The notes: generated by a model from the letters alone, not told the origin. DNA of 60,350 nt from Candidatus Hermodarchaeota archaeon (GCA_016839995.1 JAEOTD010000055.1:1-60350), one strand, 5' to 3'; shown: positions 34,582 through 43,622, numbered from the stretch's first letter. Made by a program: numbers and translations.

Positions 34582-34797
34582 TTAGGGCGTCCGAATCTTC
34601 CGTGCTTCTCGTTCGGTTTCACGAAGAACCAGAATATCTCCTTCTCGAATTGGTCCTTTCACGTTTCGGGTGAGAATGCGGCCTTGATCACGACCTTCTA
34701 ATACACGGACTCGAACCTGAATGATTTCTCCGGTGAGACCGGTTCGTCCAACAACCTGGACGACTTCTGCAGGAATGCCCGTGTCTTCTGAGCTCAT
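34582..34797 (-). CDS. rps28e: Ribosomal protein eS28
   Basis: A small OB-fold protein at the small-subunit head. GIPAEVVQVVGRTGLTGEIIQVRVRVLEGRDQGRILTRNVKGPIREGDIL, ending LRETEREARKI, is a near-perfect family match at 71 residues. It lies between eL8 and eL24. Confidence 0.96.
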   Translation of the reverse strand: MSSEDTGIPAEVVQVVGRTGLTGEIIQVRVRVLEGRDQGRILTRNVKGPIREGDILVLRETEREARKIRTP

Positions 34798-34822
34798 CTA
34801 TGTGTCACCCTTTTGATGGAGC

Positions 34823-35191
34823 CTATTTTTGAAGGTCCTTCAGTTTCTTTGCCAGGTCATCAATTAACTTCTGTGCATCACCTGCTTCAATAATAGCAGC
34901 GGAGGCAGAAGGAACATCGATGCCGAGTGCAGTTCCAACCTTGTTTTTACTGGCAACATAGATGTAAGGAATGTTCTTTTCTTCACACATAACGGGAAGG
35001 TGAAAAATGATTTCCGGGGGATCTACATCTTCAGCAATAACAACGAATTTTGCGATTGCACGTTCAACAGCTTTGGTTGATTCGTTGGTCCCTTTTCGGA
35101 CCTTACCAGTATCCCGTGCAATTTCAATTATCTCATATGCAATGTCTTGCAATTCTTTTGGTGCAGTAAATTTGACATGTGGTTTTGCCAA
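34823..35191 (-). CDS. rpl7ae: Ribosomal protein eL8 (L7Ae)
   Basis: A kink-turn-binding protein of the ribosome, box C/D and H/ACA RNPs and RNase P. GTNESTKAVERAIAKFVVIAEDVDPPEIIFHLPVMCEEKNIPYIYV is the RNA-binding core. The TTG at 35191 is the start: it gives MAKPHVKF like homologues, and GAGGTG lies 6 nt upstream. A GTG at 35200 lies inside that SD region. It is 122 residues long. Confidence 0.95.
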   Translation of the reverse strand: MAKPHVKFTAPKELQDIAYEIIEIARDTGKVRKGTNESTKAVERAIAKFVVIAEDVDPPEIIFHLPVMCEEKNIPYIYVASKNKVGTALGIDVPSASAAIIEAGDAQKLIDDLAKKLKDLQK

Positions 35192-35216
35192 CAAGAACAC
35201 CTCATGGTGTATTCAT

Positions 35217-35258
35217 CGGGTCTTGTCGAAGACCAACAGCCAGTAACTAATCGACCCG
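35217..35258 (-). promoter_or_regulatory. Alternative hairpins in the eL8 leader
   Basis: Two overlapping stems are possible in the predicted 5' leader: a 6-bp GGTCTT/AAGACC hairpin with a 4-nt loop (35219-35234), and an outer CGGGTC/GACCCG stem (35217-35222 with 35253-35258). They share bases and cannot form together. They lie just upstream of the SD. eL8 binds structured leaders of its own mRNA in some archaea, but I see no clean kink-turn here. Confidence 0.4.
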
Positions 35259-35291
35259 TGGCTGTGGCGACAGAGTAGCAATCAACACGGC

Positions 35292-35300
35292 ATTTAAAGC
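35292..35300 (-). promoter_or_regulatory. TATA box for the eL8-eS28-eL24 operon
   Basis: On the minus strand GCTTTAAAT lies about 100 nt upstream of the eL8 TTG and about 32 nt downstream of the idi gene end, implying a leader of roughly 75 nt. Confidence 0.5.
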
Positions 35301-35331
35301 TTTTTCTTCTCACAGCCTCAATGAACCAGTT

Positions 35332-36480
35332 TCATTTTCGAATGCGTCGATCGGCTTTGAATTCAATGAAATCCTCATATACGCGGTATTCAAGCCACTC
35401 CCGAGTTGGTCCCGTGACGACCAAGGGAGCTTGTGATAATTCCTTGAGATTAGAGGCTCCAACAAGAAACATCGCTGCTTTCAACCCATGAATCAGGGAT
35501 TCGAGAAAGAGTTGAACCGCCTTGGCATCAAGGACCGCAGGAGAGAGTACTGGAAGGGCAACACCAGCGAAATCTGCCCCGATTGCTATTGCTTTGGCAA
35601 TATCAATACCGGTGCGAATACCTCCGGAAGCTATGACAGGGATTCGTTTCTTCACTGAATAAGCGACTTCGAAGGTTGCGACGGCCGTGGGGATTCCCCA
35701 GTTAGTGAACCATCGACCTAAAGTTGCTTTCGTGGCATCCTCAGGCTTTGCCCGCTCCACTTCCACTGCGGGCCAGCTTGTGCCACCTAACCCTGCGACA
35801 TCAAGTGCTTTCACACCTGCATTCGCTAAGATTGTGGCAGTGGATTGGCTGAGTCCCGCACCAGTTTCCTTGGCAATGAATGGAGTTGATACATTAGTGG
35901 TAAGGGTCTTGAGAGCTTGAAGAACTCCAGCAAAGGTCGCCTCTCCTTCAGGTTGAACCGCCTCTTGTGCAGCATTGAAATGAATCGCCATCGCATCTGC
36001 CTTAATCATCTCAATCGCTGTCTTGATTTCCTCAACACCCCAACCTAAGGAAAGTTGAGGGGCACCAATATTACCAATTAAAAACGCTTTGGGTGCATTT
36101 TCTCGCGTGACTGTAAAAGAATCCGCCAGGGAAGCGTCTTCCACGGCTGCACGTTGACTGCCGACACCCATGGCGAGTCCCAATGCTTCCACAGCCTGGG
36201 CGATGTGTTTGTTTATAGGTAGGGCTTCTTGATGACCTCCAGTCATCGCGGTGACTATAAGCGGTGCCTTAAGTTGATGACCAAGAAACTGTGTCTCAAC
36301 GTTTACATCATCGAGATTAATTTCGGGAACGGCGTTATGAACGAGCGTGATATCATCAAATCCTGTCGAGATAGTGGATTCTATTTCCCGTTCTAAACAA
36401 ATTCGAATATGTTCCAGTTTTCGACTTTCGGTGAGTTTTTTCTTTTCCTTTGATTTCGCTTTCGAACGCGTTTTCACCAA
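35332..36480 (-). CDS. fni: Type 2 isopentenyl-diphosphate delta-isomerase
   Basis: An FMN-dependent enzyme interconverting IPP and DMAPP. TAMTGGHQEA, GVGSQRAA, NIGAPQ, HFNAAQEAVQPEGE, KETGAG, DVAGLGGTSWPAVE and ASGGIRTGIDIAKAIAIGA are the classical FMN- and substrate-binding motifs. A short basic N-terminal extension (residues 1-20) precedes the core. It closes an operon of archaeal mevalonate-pathway genes. Confidence 0.95.
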   Translation of the reverse strand: MVKTRSKAKSKEKKKLTESRKLEHIRICLEREIESTISTGFDDITLVHNAVPEINLDDVNVETQFLGHQLKAPLIVTAMTGGHQEALPINKHIAQAVEALGLAMGVGSQRAAVEDASLADSFTVTRENAPKAFLIGNIGAPQLSLGWGVEEIKTAIEMIKADAMAIHFNAAQEAVQPEGEATFAGVLQALKTLTTNVSTPFIAKETGAGLSQSTATILANAGVKALDVAGLGGTSWPAVEVERAKPEDATKATLGRWFTNWGIPTAVATFEVAYSVKKRIPVIASGGIRTGIDIAKAIAIGADFAGVALPVLSPAVLDAKAVQLFLESLIHGLKAAMFLVGASNLKELSQAPLVVTGPTREWLEYRVYEDFIEFKADRRIRK

Positions 36481-36535
36481 CTAAAGCCCCTCCGGGATCG
36501 TTGATTGTTTCTTTTTTTGTAGTTACCAGTATGTA

Positions 36536-36931
36536 TCAGATGATTTCAACCAGTCCTTTGGCGGCATCAATTCGTAGTTGTTGACCGGTTGTAATCTCAT
36601 TAATTGGTATTCTATCAACTGCAGGAATTTCAGCAATAATACATCCAACGGCAACAATAGTTTCGGTTTGCTGGTTAATAATGGCTACTGGTCCTTTTCC
36701 AGTCTTTGCTAACTGATAGAGGACATAGGAACCAACAGTTGAACCCTTTCCGCTAGGAAAGATGAGGACCTTCCCAGTTATAGATTGCCCTTCCAATTCA
36801 TGATCTTTTTCAACGACTACTCCAGTTTCTGGATCAACTCCACCATAGAAGGATAGACTTTGGGAGGTAACCAAGGCTTCTCCACTCGCGGTACCAGGAG
36901 AGATTTTTCGACCCTCAAATTGTTTGGTCAT
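36536..36931 (-). CDS. Phosphomevalonate dehydratase small subunit (AcnX type)
   Basis: The small subunit of the AcnX-type dehydratase that makes trans-anhydromevalonate 5-phosphate in the archaeal mevalonate pathway. The swivel-like domain is seen in GEALVTSQSLSFYGGVDPETG and IFPSGKGSTVGSYVLYQLA; 131 residues. Its start overlaps the large-subunit stop by 4 nt, as expected for a heterodimer. Confidence 0.88.
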   Translation of the reverse strand: MTKQFEGRKISPGTASGEALVTSQSLSFYGGVDPETGVVVEKDHELEGQSITGKVLIFPSGKGSTVGSYVLYQLAKTGKGPVAIINQQTETIVAVGCIIAEIPAVDRIPINEITTGQQLRIDAAKGLVEII

Positions 36932-38130
36932 TTAGTCAACGCCTCCTCAATACAGTCTTCCAGTGAGCAATGTTTGGTCTGGAATTTGTTGCGACCCCGA
37001 CCATAGTAGCAGCCCTTTGCAGAATCGGTGCATAATCCAGTGAACCGTCCCCTTATGGGAGCCACCACACAACAGGTATCACAAGCAAATTTGATGCCCG
37101 CGGCTTCGATGATTTGAGTATACCCCATTCGGTCCGCAACCTGCTTTGTGGGTCGTGCGGTTGTTATCCAAGTTTCTTTCTTCACTTGTTTACCGTCAAC
37201 GAGTTTTGCTATGTACTGAATTTCCCTTAGCGAAGCATGTGGACAGCCAATACTGACGAAATCAATGGAGGCTCCTTCTTCGTTCAAATCATCTTCAGCT
37301 TCTTTTAACTTTGATTCGGTTACCGTGATTATTTCCTTCGGGATTGTGGTCTTATTCGGCGTTAAACCTTCCATATGGAAGAGCGCAGTTCCCCCGAAGG
37401 TGGCTATTGATGCGCAGAAGGATTTGAGCTCATCAGTATTTGCAGTGGGGATGCCAGTGATATAGGGTATAGTCCATTCGGTTTTTGAGTCGAGGATATC
37501 ACCGATGACTTTGCCTAATACCCCAAATTGAGCGGTACCAGTTACTGGAGATTGAACGTCGAATCCAACATGAGCTTGACGATTCCGATCGAGATGATAA
37601 CCATGTCGTGGTGTATATCCAGTTAATGCGGCAGCTAGCGCGCTTGGTCCACCTTCACGATTGGTTCTTGCCCCAATCACAGAATTGGCAAAACAGACAG
37701 CGCTGCTTTCAGCCCAAGCGATGTGTTCGCCAAAGTGGGGAAGATTACCCACAAGATAGGGAGTACAGGTACAAGTTGTAATGATTCCCATCTTGGCAAA
37801 TGCATCAACAACTCGTTCCTGGTTCTTAGCGAATTCGGGATCAATTCCCAACTCACGCCAATTTTCCAAGTCCATTCCGGCAGGATTTAGAGTTGTAATA
37901 ACTCGAACGCGTCCATCTTGAGCCATCTGGGCAAGCCATTCTAGTCCGGGTTCTCCCAGATTTGCATAACTAACGCCTGCGATTTGCACTGAGGTGACTG
38001 GAATCATCTCTTCTGCATCGAAGATTTCACCTAGAGCATTGAGGATTTCCATGCTTTTTTGAGTAGCATAACCATGTTTGCCGTCTAGCATTTCTTGTTG
38101 AAATGAGGTTAATTTCATTTCAAATTTCAC
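36928..38130 (-). CDS. Phosphomevalonate dehydratase large subunit (AcnX type)
   Basis: The catalytic iron-sulfur subunit of phosphomevalonate dehydratase. Identifying features are FAKMGIITTCTCTPYL, AWAESSAVCFANSVIGARTNREGG, SIGCPHASLREI and CDTCCVVAPI; the cysteines in these motifs would bind the cluster. It is 400 residues long and lies between the small subunit and the UbiD-family decarboxylase with 4-nt overlaps on both sides. Confidence 0.9.
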   Translation of the reverse strand: MKFEMKLTSFQQEMLDGKHGYATQKSMEILNALGEIFDAEEMIPVTSVQIAGVSYANLGEPGLEWLAQMAQDGRVRVITTLNPAGMDLENWRELGIDPEFAKNQERVVDAFAKMGIITTCTCTPYLVGNLPHFGEHIAWAESSAVCFANSVIGARTNREGGPSALAAALTGYTPRHGYHLDRNRQAHVGFDVQSPVTGTAQFGVLGKVIGDILDSKTEWTIPYITGIPTANTDELKSFCASIATFGGTALFHMEGLTPNKTTIPKEIITVTESKLKEAEDDLNEEGASIDFVSIGCPHASLREIQYIAKLVDGKQVKKETWITTARPTKQVADRMGYTQIIEAAGIKFACDTCCVVAPIRGRFTGLCTDSAKGCYYGRGRNKFQTKHCSLEDCIEEALTK

Positions 38131-39434
38131 TCCCGAATGAAATGTGAAAGGTCGACTTTGGGAAAGTTGGCCTTTGCGTAAGTTTTACCCTCTGCTTTCA
38201 GGGGGTGGGTGAGGTCAAATCCGATTTTTGTGGTCAAATATGTTCCCGGTTCCGAACTTGGATCGAGGCTGCTTCCCCGTTCTTTGTCTTTCACAATCAT
38301 GTCCACATCTCCTTGAAATCGGGTAGCCATAGCCCATTCCACGTCGAGAGGGTCATAGATGTCGATGTCTTTGTCGACAACATAGACGTGTTTACAGCTG
38401 CGATGACCTTCGAATGCTCCTTCAATGGCAAGTTTGCCGTCTTCTTCGCGCTGTTTGTCAATCTTCACGATGGCGTGTAGCCAACTGCATCCTCCTGGAT
38501 TTACATTCACATCAAGGCAGCGTACTCCCTTCTCGTTGACCTTGCGGAAAATGGTTGGTTCACGGGGCATGCCCATGAGGATTTTGTGTTCAAAGGCTCC
38601 AGGGAGAAGGGCTTGCCAGATGGCATCTTTCCGGTGCGTGATGCAGGTGACTTCGAAAAGGGGTTCGTTTCGAATTACATCATAGGTTTGGGTAAGATCA
38701 ATAAAAGGTCCTTCATCATGGCGTTTATCTCGGTAAACTTTGCCTTCGATAACCCATTCGCAGTCAGCAGGGATAAGGAGATTCGAGGTTTTTGCTTTTA
38801 CGACGCGGATAGGTTCAAGTGCGTTGGCAATTTCGAGTTCGTTTATCCCAATGTCAACACTGGTCGCAGCAGCAACAAGAATGTTGGGTGTGTTGCCAAT
38901 ACAGAATGCCACATTCACTTCACCGAGGTCTTCTAGAAAGGCGTGAAAGTTTCGTTTTGCAACTACACGCGTACTCATCAAATCTTTTTTGATTTGCATC
39001 GCTCGATGAAAGTCAAGGTTTTGACCGTACTTAGGATGCCCGACAACAACAACAGCCGAGGAGATATAGGGTCCACCGTCCCGCTCGTTATGGAAGAGAA
39101 TGGGAACCTTGTCAAGGTCAACATCAGTTTCGACGACTTCTTGGCAGGGGGCGTCTTGGATTACTTCGGGGGTGGATCGATCTTCGATGGCTTTGTTTAA
39201 TGTGGGAATGATGTCACCGGTTGTAATTCCAAGATAATCGGCGACACTTTCTTTACTACAAAAGAGGTTCCCCATAATTCGATAATCTGAATCCTTTACA
39301 TTTTCAAAGAGAACTGGTTTGGGTTCAATTGCTTTGAGAACACCGCCTGCTTCAAGGCGTTTGGATACTGGTTTGGTTATTTTAAGGAGTGAACCCGTTT
39401 TGTCCAATTTGTTGAGATGTTCACGTAAACCCAT
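38127..39434 (-). CDS. UbiD-family decarboxylase (anhydromevalonate phosphate decarboxylase)
   Basis: A prenyl-FMN-dependent decarboxylase that, in the archaeal mevalonate route, converts trans-anhydromevalonate phosphate to isopentenyl phosphate. UbiD motifs are present (GNLFCSKESVADYLG, YISSAVVV, ANALEPIRVVKAKTSNLLIPADCEWVIEG, HDEGPFIDLTQTYD). Its position between mevalonate kinase and the AcnX dehydratase identifies the likely substrate. A UbiX-type prenyl-FMN synthase is not in the window. Confidence 0.9.
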   Translation of the reverse strand: MGLREHLNKLDKTGSLLKITKPVSKRLEAGGVLKAIEPKPVLFENVKDSDYRIMGNLFCSKESVADYLGITTGDIIPTLNKAIEDRSTPEVIQDAPCQEVVETDVDLDKVPILFHNERDGGPYISSAVVVVGHPKYGQNLDFHRAMQIKKDLMSTRVVAKRNFHAFLEDLGEVNVAFCIGNTPNILVAAATSVDIGINELEIANALEPIRVVKAKTSNLLIPADCEWVIEGKVYRDKRHDEGPFIDLTQTYDVIRNEPLFEVTCITHRKDAIWQALLPGAFEHKILMGMPREPTIFRKVNEKGVRCLDVNVNPGGCSWLHAIVKIDKQREEDGKLAIEGAFEGHRSCKHVYVVDKDIDIYDPLDVEWAMATRFQGDVDMIVKDKERGSSLDPSSEPGTYLTTKIGFDLTHPLKAEGKTYAKANFPKVDLSHFIRE

Positions 39435-39454
39435 CTAATTCACCTCGTGTTATC

Positions 39455-40393
39455 TTATACTCCGATTTGGTAACGCCATGCTGAATAACCACGTTGTTTG
39501 ACTGCGCCAAACACGTTATTTTGTAGTTCCCTCCCAGGCGTTAGTGCCACCATATTCCCACCTCGTCCGGTTCCTGTTAGTTTCGCACCCCAGGCTCCTG
39601 CCTGTCGGGAGACTCCTACTAGCTCTTCTATTTCTACGCAAGAGACATCAATTTCGATCAGTAGATTATGGTTTTGGTTCATAAGGAGACCAATGAGTTG
39701 GAGATCGTGGTCATCGAATCCTTGACGTGCAGCATTTACAATATCTAGGTAGTCTTCGGTAATTTGATCAAACCACTTTGTTTTTTCTTCCTTCATTCGA
39801 CGGACGTCACCGACGACTTCTTTTGTGCTGGCAGTTATTCCAGTGCTAGCAATCAAAATGTCGGTGGGTTCTTTCATTTTGATGGTTTCTATTGTTGGTG
39901 GTCCTCCGGCTGGATCACGTTTGTACCAGACAATCCCGCCGAAAGTTGCTGCAGTATTGTCGATTCCGCTAGGTGTTCCATGATAGCCCTTTTCCCCTTC
40001 GAAGGCACACGCGTTAACTTTGTTATCGTCCCAGCCTAAGCGAAACTCTTCGCTTAAAGCACGGGCAATCGCTGTACAGCTGGCAGCACTGGCTCCAATA
40101 CCACTGGCACAGACAAGTTTTCCACCTAAGGTGATTGTAAGTCCTTGTTCACTCAAATCAATATCAGCGAATCGAAGAATGTTTTCAATGGATTGGGTTT
40201 GTTCATCGAGTTTCTTCTTTTTGTAGCCTGGGACTGCGGGACGATTGTCTGTCAACGTCCACCCGGGTTCGGATTTTCGACGGATAATCGCGGTGGTAGT
40301 GGACCCCACAGCGGCTGCAATGGCTGGGAAACCATAGACAACAAAGTGTTCGCCAAAGAGAATGGTCTTTCCGTAACCTGAACCTCTTGCCAT
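39455..40393 (-). CDS. mvk: Mevalonate kinase
   Basis: A GHMP kinase that phosphorylates mevalonate. ILFGEHFVVYGFPAIAAAV (substrate region), GIGASAASCTAIARAL (ATP-binding loop), GYHGTPSGIDNTAATFGG (catalytic Asp) and AKLTGTGRGGNMVAL are intact. ATG 40393 follows a GGGAGGT SD at about 8 nt; the frame extends to 40450 without conservation. Isopentenyl phosphate kinase, the next partner, is not in the window. Confidence 0.95.
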   Translation of the reverse strand: MARGSGYGKTILFGEHFVVYGFPAIAAAVGSTTTAIIRRKSEPGWTLTDNRPAVPGYKKKKLDEQTQSIENILRFADIDLSEQGLTITLGGKLVCASGIGASAASCTAIARALSEEFRLGWDDNKVNACAFEGEKGYHGTPSGIDNTAATFGGIVWYKRDPAGGPPTIETIKMKEPTDILIASTGITASTKEVVGDVRRMKEEKTKWFDQITEDYLDIVNAARQGFDDHDLQLIGLLMNQNHNLLIEIDVSCVEIEELVGVSRQAGAWGAKLTGTGRGGNMVALTPGRELQNNVFGAVKQRGYSAWRYQIGV

Positions 40394-40530
40394 TTTGTTT
40401 GACCTCCCGGAGTAATTAGTCATGGCGGGAAATAAGGCATTCAGCCTCATTACTTTCGGGAAATACGAGTCGATTCTGAGCTAAGCGCTTAAGAGCCTTT
40501 CCATGACTCGAGGAAAAGAGGAGGGTAGAG

Positions 40531-41145
40531 TTAGGCTTCTGTTCGTCGCAGGGTTGCCTCAAAGTCTTCTACTTTGAATGGGAATTCAGCTTCTGGTGTG
40601 AGTTGGCCTCGTTCTCGGAGAACCTGTCGTGAAAGGAGCCAATAGGTGAGTGAAAGGGATTTTCGACCCTTATTATTGCAGGGAATGGCGAGATCAATAT
40701 ATTGTAGGGAGTTATCTGTGTCAACCAGGGCTACAACGGGGACGCGTATTTTTGCGCCTTCTCGGACAGCTTGCGCGTCAGCCCTTGGATCAGTAATGAA
40801 GATGAGAGAGGGTTCTGTGTATTGGGGTAGGCGGGGATTGGTAAAAGTGCCTGGAATGAAGCGACCTGAAAGTGGAGTAGCTCCGATGACTGTGCAAAAG
40901 GTGTTGATGGGTTTTTGAGCGTACTGGCGTGCACCTACCACAGCTACAGCAGAAGGTTCGACACGGGCGAGCATTCGTGATGCAACACGAATTCGTTCAT
41001 CGAATTTTCGAATATCGAGAACATACAGTCCATCTTGGCGTACTCGGTAAATGTACGGTTCCATAGTGACTGTTTTCACTTGCGTACCAATGTGAATACC
41101 AGCAGCGAGGTATTGGTCCAGGGCAATGAGAAGGTCTTCAGTCAT
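40531..41145 (-). CDS. rps2: Ribosomal protein uS2
   Basis: A small-subunit protein. AAGIHIGTQVKTVTMEPYIYRVRQDGLYVLDIRKFDERI, then RFIPGTFTNP, EPSLIFITDPRADAQAVREG and the C-terminal NNKGRKSLSLTYWLLSRQVLRERG fit archaeal/eukaryotic uS2 (SA). It is 204 residues long. It ends the Rpo3-uL13-uS9-Rpo10-uS2 operon; the enolase gene often found beside it is absent here. Confidence 0.96.
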   Translation of the reverse strand: MTEDLLIALDQYLAAGIHIGTQVKTVTMEPYIYRVRQDGLYVLDIRKFDERIRVASRMLARVEPSAVAVVGARQYAQKPINTFCTVIGATPLSGRFIPGTFTNPRLPQYTEPSLIFITDPRADAQAVREGAKIRVPVVALVDTDNSLQYIDLAIPCNNKGRKSLSLTYWLLSRQVLRERGQLTPEAEFPFKVEDFEATLRRTEA

Positions 41146-41147
41146 AG

Positions 41148-41348
41148 TTATGTTCGCTCCGCAAATTGAAGGACAGAATCGATGATATCAACATGGCTTA
41201 GAAGCATTCGTCGACAGCAATAGCGCTTTAGCCCCATTGAATCTAAAACAGCTGTAGAATCTTCTCCTTGCCTCACACGACGGCTATACTCTTCCCATTT
41301 GTCAGCAACAAGCCGACCACACGTGAAACACCGTATTGGAATAATCAT
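41148..41348 (-). CDS. rpo10: RNA polymerase subunit Rpo10 (RpoN)
   Basis: A zinc-binding polymerase assembly subunit. MIIPIRCFTCGRLVADKWEEY and the later LKRYCCRRMLLSHVDIID form the diagnostic CX2C...CC zinc site in 66 residues. It sits between uS9 and uS2, separated by short gaps. Confidence 0.96.
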   Translation of the reverse strand: MIIPIRCFTCGRLVADKWEEYSRRVRQGEDSTAVLDSMGLKRYCCRRMLLSHVDIIDSVLQFAERT

Positions 41349-41362
41349 GGATTTTTTCTCCT

Positions 41363-41764
41363 CTATCGATAACTTTTCTGCTTTTTCGCTCGTGCGCCAG
41401 GACCACCGAATTTCTTCTTTTCTTTTCGCCGTGAATCGCCTGCCATTAGTGTTCGATCATATTCAACATACGCCTTACGAAGATCTGCACTTTTCGTGAA
41501 GTCTACAAGGCCACGAGCTATGGCAATGCGGGAGGCTTGAGCTTGGCCCATTACGCCTCCACCTCGAACGTTTACCCGAATGTCCACCTTTGTGGCAATA
41601 TCAGGTCCTGCAATCATTATTGGTTCTTCAATTATTTGGCGTGCCATGAGTGGAGTGAAATTATCGAGGGGGGTCTTGTTAATTTGAATTCGCCCCGTTC
41701 CTTCCCTTACGGTGGCTCGGGCAATGGCGGTTTTCCGTTTTCCTGAACTTACTGTTATTTTCAT
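41363..41764 (-). CDS. rps9: Ribosomal protein uS9
   Basis: A small-subunit protein whose C-terminal tail reaches the P site. SSGKRKTAIARATVREGTGRI, VNVRGGGVMGQAQASRIAIARGLV and the terminal GARAKKQKSYR are all typical. ATG 41764 starts the conserved MKITVSSGKRKTA; an in-frame upstream ATG at 41779 overlaps uL13 and is less likely. Confidence 0.95.
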   Translation of the reverse strand: MKITVSSGKRKTAIARATVREGTGRIQINKTPLDNFTPLMARQIIEEPIMIAGPDIATKVDIRVNVRGGGVMGQAQASRIAIARGLVDFTKSADLRKAYVEYDRTLMAGDSRRKEKKKFGGPGARAKKQKSYR

Positions 41765-42231
41765 GCAGATCCCTTCCATCCCAGTTCTCGGGCAATTTCG
41801 CCTAGGTAGATGGTTCGACGTCCCGTACGTTCATACTCTGAGACGTCAAGATGTCGTTTAGTTTTAAGCCCGTCAGGAGTTCCTGTATAAACTCGGAGAC
41901 GTTTCATGGCCTTCCGTCCGCGGTCTTTTTTCCATGGAACCATTCCGCGGATTATGCGTCGTAGCATACGATCGGGTTGACGTGGATGTAATGGACCTTT
42001 CCATGGGGCGGTTCGGGTTCGGAGCCCTAAACGCTCTTTGTATTGTAAGATGAGGCTTGAGCGATCACCGGATAAGACTGCTTTTTCAGCATTGATTACC
42101 ACGACGTGTTCGCCTTGAAGGAGCTGTTTTGCCACTATGGTGGCTAACCGGCCAGCAACCGTGTTGTTAGCATCAACTAGGAGTGGTTCGCGAGGTGTGG
42201 GCGCTTCTGTTTTTGTTGATTGTTTAGCCAT
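41761..42231 (-). CDS. rpl13: Ribosomal protein uL13
   Basis: A large-subunit protein. LLVDANNTVAGRLATIVAKQLLQGEHVVVINAEKAVLSG, then GPLHPRQPDRMLRRIIRGMVPWKKDRGRKAMKRLRVYTG fit the archaeal/eukaryotic form. It overlaps the uS9 start by 4 nt. It is 156 residues, with a short polar N-terminus (TKTEAPTPREP). Confidence 0.95.
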   Translation of the reverse strand: MAKQSTKTEAPTPREPLLVDANNTVAGRLATIVAKQLLQGEHVVVINAEKAVLSGDRSSLILQYKERLGLRTRTAPWKGPLHPRQPDRMLRRIIRGMVPWKKDRGRKAMKRLRVYTGTPDGLKTKRHLDVSEYERTGRRTIYLGEIARELGWKGSA

Positions 42232-42244
42232 TTCTGTGTCCTCC

Positions 42245-42604
42245 TTAGCTGATGATTAGGGCATTCTTGCCTGTTGGGTTCTTTTCCATGAACTCTTCAA
42301 TTGTTAAGCATTGACCACCTTTACCCTCAATCTTAGCCCGTGCTTGGGCTGAAAAGGCAACGGCGGCAACACTGAGTTTGTCTTCGATGATGCCATCACC
42401 GAGGACCTTACCAGGAACAACCATTACACGACCACGAGTATAATGGCGCTGTAAATCACCAACATTGACAGTAACTCGGATTCTACGGGCTGATTGCAAA
42501 TCGTCGTGTAGATTTCGCCAGATACGACCTCCAGGATTTCGGGACTGGCGTTTCAGTTTAATGATAAGCTGTTGCCGAGTTTCATCAGTGGTTTTTGATT
42601 TCAC
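42245..42604 (-). CDS. rpl18e: Ribosomal protein eL18
   Basis: A large-subunit protein of 119 residues. IWRNLHDDLQSARRIRVTVNVGDLQRHYTRGRVMVVPGKVLGDGII and KLSVAAVAFSAQARAKIEGKGGQCLTIEEFMEKNPTGKNALII cover the entire family profile. It precedes uL13 in the operon. Confidence 0.95.
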   Translation of the reverse strand: MKSKTTDETRQQLIIKLKRQSRNPGGRIWRNLHDDLQSARRIRVTVNVGDLQRHYTRGRVMVVPGKVLGDGIIEDKLSVAAVAFSAQARAKIEGKGGQCLTIEEFMEKNPTGKNALIIS

Positions 42605-42616
42605 GGTGGATCACGT

Positions 42617-43582
42617 TCACTTCGATTTCTTCTTCTTGGATTTGGAGGCAGCTTTTTTCTTGGTCGAGGTAGTTTTAGATTTCTTTGGAGCCTTCTTTTT
42701 GGTGGTCGTTTTCTTTTTCTTGGTAGTTTTGGGCTTAGTAGGGGCAGCCTTTTTGGCTTTCGGCTTTGCAGTGACTTTGGGTGCTCGCCCAGGAAGAAGC
42801 TTGATAAGTTCTTCGTATTTCTTCCGGAAGACATCCAGTCCTTTCTCAACGATTTGCTCAGGGGGAGCAGCGCCTGTGGATTCGATTGTTACAATGAAGC
42901 TATTTTCATCATAGGTAACTTTGATTGCTTGAACATCACATGTTTCTACACACAGATTACACATCGTACAATTCATTTCATCGACTACTACAGCCTTGTT
43001 GTCCTGCATTTTGAAAACTTGTCGAAAACAAGCATTCACACATTCTTTGCATCCATCACATTTCTTGGCATCAACTTCCACGTGGGGAATCATTTTGTAA
43101 GCCATGGTGGATACGGGTTGCCACTTGGCATGGTCTAGCCCAATTCCCAACCGGGCATACGCTTCAACGACAATTCGTTGACCCTTTGCCATTTTTGCAA
43201 TTGGAATCTTATCACTAACAGGAACAGTGTCTGGATCTTGAGGTTTTAGGTCTCCCGTCGTAGCAAGAAACCCATCTTCGGGGGCTTCTACTTCCATGGT
43301 GAATCCTGCTTGACATAGGTGACAACCTGCCCCCTCACATGTACATTCTGAGGAGAGGACGTAGGTGTCAAAATTAGTTGTCAATGGAACAAGACCAAGA
43401 CGATGAGCGATAATTTCGTCAAAGAGAGGTGATTGGTTTTCAAGGATTACAACTTCTTCAATAGCCATCGAGGGGGTTTCCGCTATGATGATACGGCGTA
43501 TGGCATTCATTAGACCAGGACGTACTTCTTCTACACGTAAAGTAAGGGTGTCTTCTGTTTTTTCAAGTACGGTTATTTTCAT
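42617..43582 (-). CDS. rpo3: RNA polymerase subunit Rpo3 with two 4Fe-4S motifs
   Basis: An alpha-like assembly subunit (RpoD). VRPGLMNAIRRIIIAETPSMAIEEVVI and IAHRLGLVPL are the dimerisation and insert landmarks. The inserted ferredoxin-like domain has two complete CxxCxxCxxxC motifs (KKCDGCKECVNACFRQ and NCTMCNLCVETC), so it could hold two 4Fe-4S clusters. A tail of about 60 Lys/Thr-rich residues follows. ATG 43582 starts the conserved MKITVLEK; the frame to 43777 lies over uS11 and is not real. Confidence 0.95.
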   Translation of the reverse strand: MKITVLEKTEDTLTLRVEEVRPGLMNAIRRIIIAETPSMAIEEVVILENQSPLFDEIIAHRLGLVPLTTNFDTYVLSSECTCEGAGCHLCQAGFTMEVEAPEDGFLATTGDLKPQDPDTVPVSDKIPIAKMAKGQRIVVEAYARLGIGLDHAKWQPVSTMAYKMIPHVEVDAKKCDGCKECVNACFRQVFKMQDNKAVVVDEMNCTMCNLCVETCDVQAIKVTYDENSFIVTIESTGAAPPEQIVEKGLDVFRKKYEELIKLLPGRAPKVTAKPKAKKAAPTKPKTTKKKKTTTKKKAPKKSKTTSTKKKAASKSKKKKSK

Positions 43583-43622
43583 ATCCTGTCTACCTCTTTT
43601 TGAAGCCCTTCGTTCCACCTCA

